Shown in pieces: positions 7,272 through 13,679 of a stretch of 17,068 bases of DNA. The notes below the pieces were generated by a model. The model saw only the letters and a list, made by a program, of their open reading frames with translations. It was not told the DNA's origin and did no database searches. Numbering within the stretch: position 1 is the stretch's first letter; every line of letters starts with the position of its first letter. Origin of the DNA: PUPG01 sp031323845 (GTDB lineage Bacteria; Bacteroidota; Bacteroidia; Bacteroidales; UBA7960); contig JAVIYP010000057.1 of assembly GCA_031323845.1 (NCBI GenBank), positions 1 through 17,068 on the forward strand. Direction: 5' to 3'. Both the position numbers and the translations under genes were made by a program.

Positions 7272-8573
7272 TCAGCATGCGTCATCCACAGGCCGCGCAT
7301 ACAGCGTATATTCCTCGGCGCCAGTTATCATGACCTTGGCGAAGGTGCCGGGCACGATACCGGGTGCCTTTTCAACAAGAACCTCAGGGTCCACTTCGGG
7401 GGAGTCATATTCGGTACGGCCAACAAAATAACGGTCCTCTTCGCGGTCGATGAGCACACGGAGTGTCTTCCCTATTCTGGAACGGTTGATGTCCAGGGAA
7501 ATTTCCGACTGCAGGAGCATGATGGCTTCTGTCCTGGCCTGTTTGACCTTTTCGGGCACGGTATTGCCGAGGGCAAAGGCGCGGGTGCCTTCTTCGGGAG
7601 AATACGCAAACACCCCCAAACGATCGAAGCGCATGCTTTCTACGAAAGCCAGCAACTCGGCAAAGGCCGCTTCGGTTTCACCGGGAAACCCGGTCATCAG
7701 GGTGGTGCGAAGGGCGAGCCCCGGTATGGTGTCACGGAGCTTCTTCAGGAGGGCAAGGGTTCCGGCTTTATTATGGCCTCGTCGCATGGCACGCAAAACC
7801 TTATCGTTGATATGCTGCAGCGGAAGGTCAAGGTAACGGCACAGCTTATTGTCTTCAGCCATCAGATGGATCACATCTTCCGGAAAGTTGTGCGGGTATG
7901 CATAATGCAGGCGTATCCACTCAACGCCGTCAACCTCATTCAGATGCTGCAGCAGCTTGGCCAGCATGGGCTTCCCATAGAGATCATATCCATAATAAGA
8001 CAGGTCTTGCGCCACCAGAATAAGCTCTTTCACACCTTTAGCCGCAAGCAGGTGCGCTTCCTCAACCAGCAGCTCAACAGGCAGCGAGGTGTAAGCACCC
8101 CTGATCATCGGAATGGCGCAGAAAGAGCAGGTACGGTCGCAACCCTCGGCTATTTTCAGGTAAGCATAATGCGAGGGTGTGGTCAGATAGCGCGAAGGGC
8201 TGTTGCTGGTATACTTTTCATTGAGATACGAAAAAAGATCTTCGGGCTGCCGCACGCCAAACCAGGCGTCCACCTCAGGTATTTCCTGCTTCAGATCGGC
8301 CATGTACCGTTCCGACAAGCATCCTGTAACCAGCACTTCACTGACGACTCCCCGCTTTTTTTGTTCCAGGATCTCCAGTATGGTATCAATGCTTTCTTCT
8401 TTGGCATCGTGAATAAAGCCGCAGGTGTTGATGATCATGATGTCGGCAGGGCCCTGTTCTTCCGTCCGTATCCGAAAACGTGCCGGAGGCAGTTGCGCCA
8501 GCAGTTTTTCGGAGTCAACAAGGTTTTTGGAACAACCGAGGGTGACAATCTGAATGGATTTTGGCTTCGGCAT
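7272..8573 (-). CDS. rimO: Ribosomal protein S12 methylthiotransferase RimO
   Basis: Radical-SAM methylthiotransferase that adds a methylthio group to a conserved aspartate of ribosomal protein S12. The 433-residue protein shows the three-part layout of the family. The N-terminal UPF0004 domain has cluster cysteines C14 (TLGCSKN), C51 (NTCGF) and C85 (TGCLSER). The radical-SAM core has C145, C149 and C152 in GCDRTCSFCAIP. The C-terminal TRAM domain spans about 366-430. The TLGCSKNLVDSE opening and SFCAIPMIRG favour RimO over the tRNA enzyme MiaB. The gene starts 12 bases after ftsY and is the last member of the rpmG-DUF4295-ftsY-rimO run. It converges with the peptidase gene, with 83 bases between the two stops. 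Confidence 0.96.
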   Translation of the reverse strand: MPKPKSIQIVTLGCSKNLVDSEKLLAQLPPARFRIRTEEQGPADIMIINTCGFIHDAKEESIDTILEILEQKKRGVVSEVLVTGCLSERYMADLKQEIPEVDAWFGVRQPEDLFSYLNEKYTSNSPSRYLTTPSHYAYLKIAEGCDRTCSFCAIPMIRGAYTSLPVELLVEEAHLLAAKGVKELILVAQDLSYYGYDLYGKPMLAKLLQHLNEVDGVEWIRLHYAYPHNFPEDVIHLMAEDNKLCRYLDLPLQHINDKVLRAMRRGHNKAGTLALLKKLRDTIPGLALRTTLMTGFPGETEAAFAELLAFVESMRFDRLGVFAYSPEEGTRAFALGNTVPEKVKQARTEAIMLLQSEISLDINRSRIGKTLRVLIDREEDRYFVGRTEYDSPEVDPEVLVEKAPGIVPGTFAKVMITGAEEYTLYARPVDDAC

Positions 8574-8585
8574 GTGTTCAGCTGA

Positions 8586-9536
8586 CTATTGAAAGAGGGT
8601 TTCAACGAAGGCCTCCCTGTCAAAGAGCTGGATATCGTCGATACGTTCACCCACCCCGATGTATTTTACCGGGACGTTGAACTGGTCGCTTATGCCGATC
8701 ACGACGCCGCCTTTGGCCGTGCCATCCAGTTTGGTAATGGCCAGGGCATTGACTTCGGTGACGGCCGTAAATTGCCTTGCCTGCTCGAAGGCATTCTGTC
8801 CGGTGGATCCATCAAGGATCAGCAGTATTTCGTGCGGTGCCCCGGGAACGACTTTTTGCATCACGCGTTTGATTTTTCCCAGCTCGTTCATCAGGTTAAC
8901 CTTGTTATGTAACCGGCCGGCAGTGTCAATAATGACCACATCCATGCCTTCTGCTTTGGCATAGGCAAGCGTATCGTAGGATACGGAGGCAGGATCGGCG
9001 CCCATACCTTTGGAGACAATGGGGACTCCGGCGCGCCCTGCCCAGATGTTAAGCTGGTCAACCGCTGCTGCCCTGAAGGTATCTGCCGCTCCCACGACAA
9101 CTTTTTTTCCGGCTTCCCTGAACTGATAAGCCAGTTTGCCAATGGTGGTGGTTTTACCGACGCCATTCACACCCACAACCATAATGACATAAGGACGCTC
9201 ATCACTCTCGGAAAGCACTTCGGAAAAATCACCCTTGCTGTTCTCGTGAAGCAAAGCAATTACTTCTTCCCTGAGAATGCGGTCCAGTTCATCCGTGCCC
9301 AGGTATTTGTCGCGTGCCACACGGGCCTCGATACGCTCGATGATTTTTATGGTGGTGGCTACCCCTACATCCGACCCGATCAACACTTCCTCCAGATCGT
9401 CCAGAACAGCCGCATCAACCGTTGAGCGTCCGGCAACTGCTTTGCTGAGCCTGGAAAAAAAGTTACTGCGCGTCTTGCCAAGGCCCTGGTCAAGCTTCTC
9501 CTCTTTTTTTCGGGAAAATATGTCAAATAAACCCAT
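8586..9536 (-). CDS. ftsY: Signal recognition particle receptor FtsY
   Basis: SRP-receptor GTPase that docks ribosome-nascent-chain/SRP complexes at the inner membrane for cotranslational insertion. It has 316 residues. The basic, amphipathic-looking N-terminus (MGLFDIFSRKK) leads directly into the N domain, so the long acidic A domain of the E. coli protein is missing, as in many other bacteria. The G-domain motifs are intact: P-loop GVNGVGKT (122-129), DTFRAAA (152-158), DTAGR (204-208) and TKLDGTAKGG (268-277). It lies between the DUF4295 gene (126 bases away) and rimO (12 bases). The 126-base upstream gap has no clear promoter, so it is probably read from the rpmG promoter. Confidence 0.97.
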   Translation of the reverse strand: MGLFDIFSRKKEEKLDQGLGKTRSNFFSRLSKAVAGRSTVDAAVLDDLEEVLIGSDVGVATTIKIIERIEARVARDKYLGTDELDRILREEVIALLHENSKGDFSEVLSESDERPYVIMVVGVNGVGKTTTIGKLAYQFREAGKKVVVGAADTFRAAAVDQLNIWAGRAGVPIVSKGMGADPASVSYDTLAYAKAEGMDVVIIDTAGRLHNKVNLMNELGKIKRVMQKVVPGAPHEILLILDGSTGQNAFEQARQFTAVTEVNALAITKLDGTAKGGVVIGISDQFNVPVKYIGVGERIDDIQLFDREAFVETLFQ

Positions 9537-9662
9537 AAGGATTAAATAATGGTCGGTGATAAAATAAAATCAGACCTGTACCGACAGTGCTTCCGGAACA
9601 GATCTGAAAAGCTAAGCGTTGGAATATTTACAGCAAATACAGTAAAGGAGCGTTCAACAGGC

Positions 9663-9824
9663 TCATTTGTTTTTCTGCGCAAAATAATCTTTCACTTTCT
9701 CGCTATCCACGATATCTTCTTCAAAGGTGTATGCACCTGACTTTTCAGATTTTCTCATCCTGATAACCTTGGCAAAACCTTTGCCAGTGCCGGTTTTCAG
9801 TGTTGCAACTACTTTCTTTGCCAT
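9663..9824 (-). CDS. DUF4295 small basic protein
   Basis: A 53-residue ORF begins MAKKVVATLKTGTGKGF and ends DYFAQKNK. It is rich in lysine and has an acidic stretch FEEDIVDSEK. The sequence and its place directly after rpmG match the DUF4295 family, a short protein conserved across Bacteroidota and encoded beside L33 and ftsY. No function is established to my knowledge; the neighbourhood and size suggest a ribosome-associated protein, which is inference. The start lies 9 bases after the rpmG stop, so the two are surely cotranscribed. There are no cysteines, signal peptide or membrane segment. Confidence 0.9.
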   Translation of the reverse strand: MAKKVVATLKTGTGKGFAKVIRMRKSEKSGAYTFEEDIVDSEKVKDYFAQKNK

Positions 9825-9833
9825 AATAGTGTA

Positions 9834-10022
9834 TTATTTGATTTCTCTGTGAACAGTCATTTTCCTTAAGATTGGGTTGAATTTTTTCAACTCAAGACGC
9901 TCAGGATGGTTTTTTTTGTTTTTGGTGGTAATATACCTGGATGTGCCCGGCATCCCGCTGTTTTTGTGCTCTGTGCACTCCAGGATAACCTGCACTCTTG
10001 CTTCTTTTGTTTTCTTTGCCAT
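9834..10022 (-). CDS. rpmG: 50S ribosomal protein L33
   Basis: Small protein of the large ribosomal subunit, 62 residues. The run VILECTEHKNSGMPGTSRYITTKNKKNHPERLELKKFNP is characteristic of L33, ending with a basic tail. Only one cysteine (C16) is present, so it is the zinc-independent form without the paired CxxC ribbons. It is the first gene of the - strand operon, about 30 bases downstream of a strong promoter match. The L28 gene (rpmB), commonly next to it in related genomes, is not in the 300-base gap upstream. Confidence 0.96.
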   Translation of the reverse strand: MAKKTKEARVQVILECTEHKNSGMPGTSRYITTKNKKNHPERLELKKFNPILRKMTVHREIK

Positions 10023-10053
10023 GACGATTATCTACCTTAATGTTTCAGGAGCG

Positions 10054-10085
10054 CAAAGATACGCTTTTTCTTTTAATTATTGCAA
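10054..10085 (-). promoter_or_regulatory. Promoter for rpmG-DUF4295-ftsY-rimO
   Basis: Read on the - strand, TTG (10085-10083), then 21 bases, then TATCTTTG (10061-10054) matches the Bacteroidota TTG/TAnnTTTG promoter, with a perfect -7 octamer. Transcription would start near 10048, giving a leader of about 25 bases before the rpmG ATG. It supports rpmG as the first gene of its operon. Confidence 0.72.
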
Positions 10086-10181
10086 GTAAAATTATGATAT
10101 TTTCCAGACTTGCAGCAAAGGCATCGCGTGCCGGAAACGCAAACCGGATAATTATTTTGTTTTCAGGTTTTTTAAAAAAAA

Positions 10182-10212
10182 TTGCAGTTGTTTGTCATTT
10201 ATCATATCTTCG
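10182..10212 (+). promoter_or_regulatory. Candidate promoter for the SlyD-like gene
   Basis: TTG at 10182-10184, then 20 bases, then TATCTTCG at 10205-10212 differs from the TTG/TAnnTTTG consensus at one position. A start near 10219 would give a leader of about 105 bases that contains the hairpin at 10232-10267. It is divergent from the rpmG promoter within the same 300-base gap (10023-10322). Confidence 0.42.
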
Positions 10213-10231
10213 TGGGATAAACCACACGTTG

Positions 10232-10276
10232 TCGGGATTTTCCCTGTGAAATCGGGGATGGTCCCGAATGTTTTTT
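10232..10276 (+). promoter_or_regulatory. Leader hairpin with T-run upstream of the SlyD-like gene (possible attenuator)
   Basis: TCGGGA (10232-10237) pairs with TCCCGA (10262-10267). Inside it, two G-T wobbles and one mismatch are followed by TCCC (10241-10244) pairing with GGGA (10255-10258) around a loop of about 10 bases. Six T residues follow at 10271-10276, three bases after the stem. This looks like an intrinsic terminator, but no + strand gene ends upstream. A premature-termination element in the leader of the downstream gene is therefore the natural reading. No known riboswitch class is recognised. Confidence 0.5.
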
Positions 10277-10322
10277 CAGTTTCTGCCGAACAGCGTTATA
10301 TCTAACCAAAAACAAGAGAATC

Positions 10323-10811
10323 ATGACACAAACCGAAGTCACAGTAATCTCTTTAACTTATGAACTGCGCGAAGGAGGACCGGAAGGGCAGGTCATTGAA
10401 GCCGTAAAGGAAGATCAGCCCATTGAGTTTTTGTTTGGGGCAGGTAAGTTGAACCAGAGCTTTGAAGAAAATGTCAAAAACCTGGAAGAAGGTGCTCGTT
10501 TTAATTTTTTGATTGCAGCGGAAAAAGCATACGGACCGGTCAATGAAAAAGCCATAGTTGACCTTCCAAAGAGCATATTTGTCGTTGACGGCAAGCTTGC
10601 CGAAGACCTTCTTGTTGAGGGGAATATCATCAATATGGAAGATAAGGAGGGTAATCCCCACCGGGGTAAGGTTATGGAGATTGGTGATGAAAAAGTCAAA
10701 ATGGACTTCAACCACCCTCTTGCAGGCATGGATCTGCATTTTCGGGGAAAAGTCGTCAACAGAAGGCCGCCATCAAAGGAAGAACTTGAACACGGCTTTG
10801 TCAAACCTTAA
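10323..10811 (+). CDS. SlyD-like FKBP-type peptidyl-prolyl cis-trans isomerase
   Basis: Cytoplasmic folding helper that catalyses proline cis-trans isomerisation and usually also has chaperone activity. The 162-residue protein has the FKBP fold split by the insert-in-flap domain. The first FKBP part is at about 5-70 (IEFLFGAGKLNQSFEENVKNL, GARFNFLIAAEKAYG). The insert spans about 74-125. The hallmark return strand is MDFNHPLAGMDLHFRGKV (127-144), matching the NHPLAG signature of SlyD. The His/Cys-rich metal-binding tail of E. coli SlyD is absent, so metallochaperone activity is not expected. It lacks a signal peptide. It stands alone, divergent from rpmG, with a leader hairpin that may control it. 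Confidence 0.93.
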   Translation: MTQTEVTVISLTYELREGGPEGQVIEAVKEDQPIEFLFGAGKLNQSFEENVKNLEEGARFNFLIAAEKAYGPVNEKAIVDLPKSIFVVDGKLAEDLLVEGNIINMEDKEGNPHRGKVMEIGDEKVKMDFNHPLAGMDLHFRGKVVNRRPPSKEELEHGFVKP

Positions 10812-10927
10812 GCATACTGCTGCCGGCTGCGCCGGTGGTCCTTAACAGTTGCCCGTCAAACAAAAGCAACAAGCCTTTAACGACAAGGTGGCCTCCGGCA
10901 CTGCAACATCCTGTGCTACGTATTGTG

Positions 10928-11335
10928 TCAGTGTTTTATGGTCTTAATGGCCGCTATGTGGATTGTCACCGCAATGGCAACCACCAGAAGTACCAGGCGC
11001 ATCCAGTTGCTCTGCATAGCAAAAATGGCAGTCAATGTCATGGATATCCACAAAAATGAAAGCGCTCCTGCTTTTACCCTGACTGTAATACCACGATGCT
11101 CCCAGTAGTTTGTGATGTGTTTTCCCAATACAGGGTGATTGATCAGCCAGTAATAGAACCGTCTGGAACTACGCGCATAACAATAGGCTGACAGCAGCAG
11201 AAACGGAGTGGTCGGCAATAAAGGAAGGGGAATGCCCAAAAGCCCGAGGCCCAGCGATACCGTTCCTGCCAGTATAAACAGGTATCGCTGTATGGGAGTT
11301 AATTGTTTGCCAAATGTCGGTTTTCTCTCCTCCAT
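10928..11335 (-). CDS. DUF454 family inner-membrane protein (YbaN-like)
   Basis: Small membrane protein of 135 residues when started at the ATG at 11333-11335, which leads directly into MEERKPTFG. A longer in-frame start at 11461 would overlap the divergent hydrolase start and add 42 residues not typical of the family. Visible features are a hydrophobic segment 19-38, the conserved PLLPTTPFLLLSAYCYARSS (38-57) and a hydrophobic C-terminal pair of segments around 90-107 and 111-130. These match E. coli YbaN and the DUF454 family. Its function is not established. It converges with the SlyD-like gene 116 bases away; the gap has a short GC hairpin but no T-run. Confidence 0.88.
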   Translation of the reverse strand: MEERKPTFGKQLTPIQRYLFILAGTVSLGLGLLGIPLPLLPTTPFLLLSAYCYARSSRRFYYWLINHPVLGKHITNYWEHRGITVRVKAGALSFLWISMTLTAIFAMQSNWMRLVLLVVAIAVTIHIAAIKTIKH

Positions 11336-11454
11336 TGCGAAGAAGTTTTTAATTTTGGATAAGATTTGGAATGAATCCAGATGCTTCCCAATAACACAAG
11401 CGCGCACCGGAAATGCCGCTAAAAGGCAGCAAAGATCGTAAAAAAAAGTGAAGC

Positions 11455-12423
11455 ATGACAATTCAGCTGGTACGTGAGCAGGGTTTTTATCTCAGCAGTT
11501 CTACCCGTAACCGATTCTATGTCAAGAGCTATCTCCCGGTCAACAATAATCCGACGGGCATTGTGCTGATCATACCGGGCATGGCGGAACACACGGGGAG
11601 GTACAGGGATTTTGCCAATTTTCTGGCTGAAAACCATTACGGTGTTTATGCCTGCGACCATCCCGGACAGGGAAAGACCGCCGCTTCCTCCCAGGAGGTC
11701 GGAGTGGTCTCCGGCAGTGAGGCCTGGCAACAGATGCTCGAAAATGTGCGCGCCCTGTATTCAAATATCAGAAAAAACCAACCGGAAATACCGGTGTTCC
11801 TCTTTGGCCACAGCATGGGTTCAATCCTGGCCCGGCATTTTACCGCCCTGTATCCGGTGTATTTACAGGGGATCATACTGTCAGGGAGTTTTATGCCCAA
11901 TCCTTTAATAATCAGCCTTGCACGAGCATTTATCAACATAAAGATCCTGTTCGGGGGGAGTAACAAAAAAAGCATCTGGTTTAACACCCTGTTCTATAAA
12001 AATTTTAACCGGCATTTCAAACACCGTCCAACGCTCTTTGAATGGATCTCATCGGAACGCTCAGAAGTGGATGCTTACGTTAAGGACCCCTATTGCGGGA
12101 TAAATTATTCGAACGGCTTTTACAAGAACCTGTTTTCAGGTATTGCAGCCACGAGGCAGGCGGAGAAACTGCTCACATACCGGAAATCATTACCGCTGCT
12201 GATTCTCAGCGGCGAGGACGATCCGGTCGGGAACTTCGGCAAAGATGCGGTAAAACTTCATAAAGAATTTTACGGACAAAAATTCCAAAACCTCTATCTT
12301 AAGATTTTTCCCGGACGGCATGAATTGCTTCATGAAAAAAACAAAGAAGCGGTATATCAGTTCCTTCTTGACTGGTTAAACAAGCGTCATGCTCTGAAGA
12401 TCAGCAAAGGAATGGTGCTTTGA
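11455..12423 (+). CDS. Alpha/beta hydrolase, monoglyceride lipase / lysophospholipase-like
   Basis: Serine hydrolase of 322 residues in the monoacylglycerol-lipase group (Hydrolase_4 type). The oxyanion region is IIPGMAEHTGRY (39-50), the nucleophile elbow is GHSMGS with S120, the acid is D256 in SGEDDPVG, and the base is H289 in PGRHELLHE. DHPGQGKT (68-75) is the usual strand-4 motif. No signal peptide is visible, so it is probably cytoplasmic and acts on monoacylglycerols, lysophospholipids or related esters; the exact substrate is not readable. Its last 37 bases, encoding the tail HALKISKGMVL, overlap the 3' end of the universal stress protein gene on the opposite strand. That tail lies beyond the core fold. 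The stop TGA is followed at once by TAG. Confidence 0.92.
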   Translation: MTIQLVREQGFYLSSSTRNRFYVKSYLPVNNNPTGIVLIIPGMAEHTGRYRDFANFLAENHYGVYACDHPGQGKTAASSQEVGVVSGSEAWQQMLENVRALYSNIRKNQPEIPVFLFGHSMGSILARHFTALYPVYLQGIILSGSFMPNPLIISLARAFINIKILFGGSNKKSIWFNTLFYKNFNRHFKHRPTLFEWISSERSEVDAYVKDPYCGINYSNGFYKNLFSGIAATRQAEKLLTYRKSLPLLILSGEDDPVGNFGKDAVKLHKEFYGQKFQNLYLKIFPGRHELLHEKNKEAVYQFLLDWLNKRHALKISKGMVL

Positions 12424-13496
12424 TAGATTAGTTTCCTTGTCAGTCCCGGTTGGAAAAAACGTGCGAGCAAACTGCGTTTGCGGTTAATTATGGAAAAAAG
12501 GTCAATGCTGTGTTCCTCCACAAAGGTTTCCAGCTCTTTCATGTTATCCTCTCCCTCAAGCAAATGACAGTGCACTTCGATGTTTTTATGTATTTTCCGG
12601 AAGTATTCCTTAAGGTTTTCCATCCTGACTTCATCCCATGACTTCTTCGCGTCTTTTGACAGGTGTATGCAATGCACTTTTACTTCAAATTCGGACAGGA
12701 TACCCAGCAGCCGGCGTATAGCCACATAGTCTGAATCGTCAAAATGCGTGGCATAGGCAATGTTTTTGACTTCCCTGGTGGTTTCGTACCTGGAGTGCTC
12801 CGGTATGGCGAGCACAGGCACCCTGGTCCGGTCAAGCACGCGGGTAACCACACTTCCGACAATATCGCTTTGCTTTTCACCTTTACCCTTGGTACCGAGC
12901 ACAATAATACCCGGATTGTAATCTTTGGCCATTCTTGAGATTTCATCCTCTGTAATTCCTTCACGCAGCGAATAGCCGATCTTTATATGCTCCATATTGT
13001 TTTCAGCCGCGAGCTTCCTTATATCATTAACAAAAGACAGCAGGCTTTTTTTGGCGTTGGCTTCCATCTCGCGAAGGTTGATATCCATATCAACCTGTAT
13101 GCTGTATGCGTCGGTAATGGGCACCAGGTCAACGATGGGCGCATAGTAAACATGCAGGATCTTAATTTCTGCCTTTATCTTTTTGGCAAGATTCAGCGCG
13201 TACATACAGGCGTTGCGCGAGTAATCGGAAAAGTCGACGGGCACCAGAATGCGCCGGACTGCCTTCGGGTTTTGCCTGTCTGAAAATTCCTGCTCGGCTT
13301 TCCACTCATTCATCAGGCGCAAGGCTTTTTCCACATCACCCGATCTGATACGGATCTTAACCCCCTCGGGCGCGGCCCCCTGTATCAGGTGGACATTGCT
13401 CAGGAAGCACTCAATGCCTGCAGCTTCCAGCCGGGCCTTCAACACTTCTGCTGCCGTATAGTGATCGGTTGCCAGGGTTACCAGTGATTCTTTCAT
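12387..13496 (-). CDS. Universal stress protein: DUF2007 domain fused to two UspA domains
   Basis: A 369-residue cytoplasmic protein. Residues 1-65 resemble the DUF2007 'putative signal transducing' domain (TLATDHYTAAEVLKARLEAAGIECFL, with the usual two-strand finish VKIRIRSGDVEKALRLM). The first UspA domain (about 80-232) starts KAVRRILVPVDFSDYS and keeps the ATP-binding pattern G-2x-G-9x-GS at 201-215 (GTKGKG...VGS). The second domain (about 240-369) has the fold-like pattern but lacks that motif (INRKRSLLARF), so it probably does not bind nucleotide. Fused tandem Usp proteins are common; the DUF2007 head suggests an additional sensing or protein-binding role, which is inference. Its 3' end overlaps the hydrolase gene by 37 bases. 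Confidence 0.88.
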   Translation of the reverse strand: MKESLVTLATDHYTAAEVLKARLEAAGIECFLSNVHLIQGAAPEGVKIRIRSGDVEKALRLMNEWKAEQEFSDRQNPKAVRRILVPVDFSDYSRNACMYALNLAKKIKAEIKILHVYYAPIVDLVPITDAYSIQVDMDINLREMEANAKKSLLSFVNDIRKLAAENNMEHIKIGYSLREGITEDEISRMAKDYNPGIIVLGTKGKGEKQSDIVGSVVTRVLDRTRVPVLAIPEHSRYETTREVKNIAYATHFDDSDYVAIRRLLGILSEFEVKVHCIHLSKDAKKSWDEVRMENLKEYFRKIHKNIEVHCHLLEGEDNMKELETFVEEHSIDLFSIINRKRSLLARFFQPGLTRKLIYQSTIPLLIFRA

Positions 13497-13679
13497 GGAA
13501 ATGGATTTTAGGTGTCTTCATCATAGTTATCACGGATAAATATACTAAAGATTACGGATATGCGCAAGTAATGATGTGTACAGATGTGACGCCGGCAGAA
13601 AAAAAGCGGAAGCATCCGGCAATATGCAGACTGAGCGTGCATGCACAGGCAAGAACGCATCGTGTTCTTTTCATCAGAA

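Noticed and set aside
7773..8585. A 270-codon + strand ORF opposite rimO.
   Set aside because: rimO on the - strand has all its cysteine motifs intact; the + frame is antisense without family features.
10823..10835. GC hairpin CCGGC-TGC-GCCGG after the SlyD-like gene as a terminator.
   Set aside because: The stem is short and no T-run follows on either side, so I do not call it a terminator.
11336..11461. A 42-residue N-terminal extension of the DUF454 protein from an ATG at 11461.
   Set aside because: It would overlap the start of the divergent hydrolase gene, and it is unlike the family, whose members begin shortly before the first membrane segment.
13637..13646. Palindrome GTGCATGCAC between the stress-protein and porin genes.
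   Set aside because: A single 10-base palindrome is expected by chance now and then; there is no second copy and no clear promoter around it.
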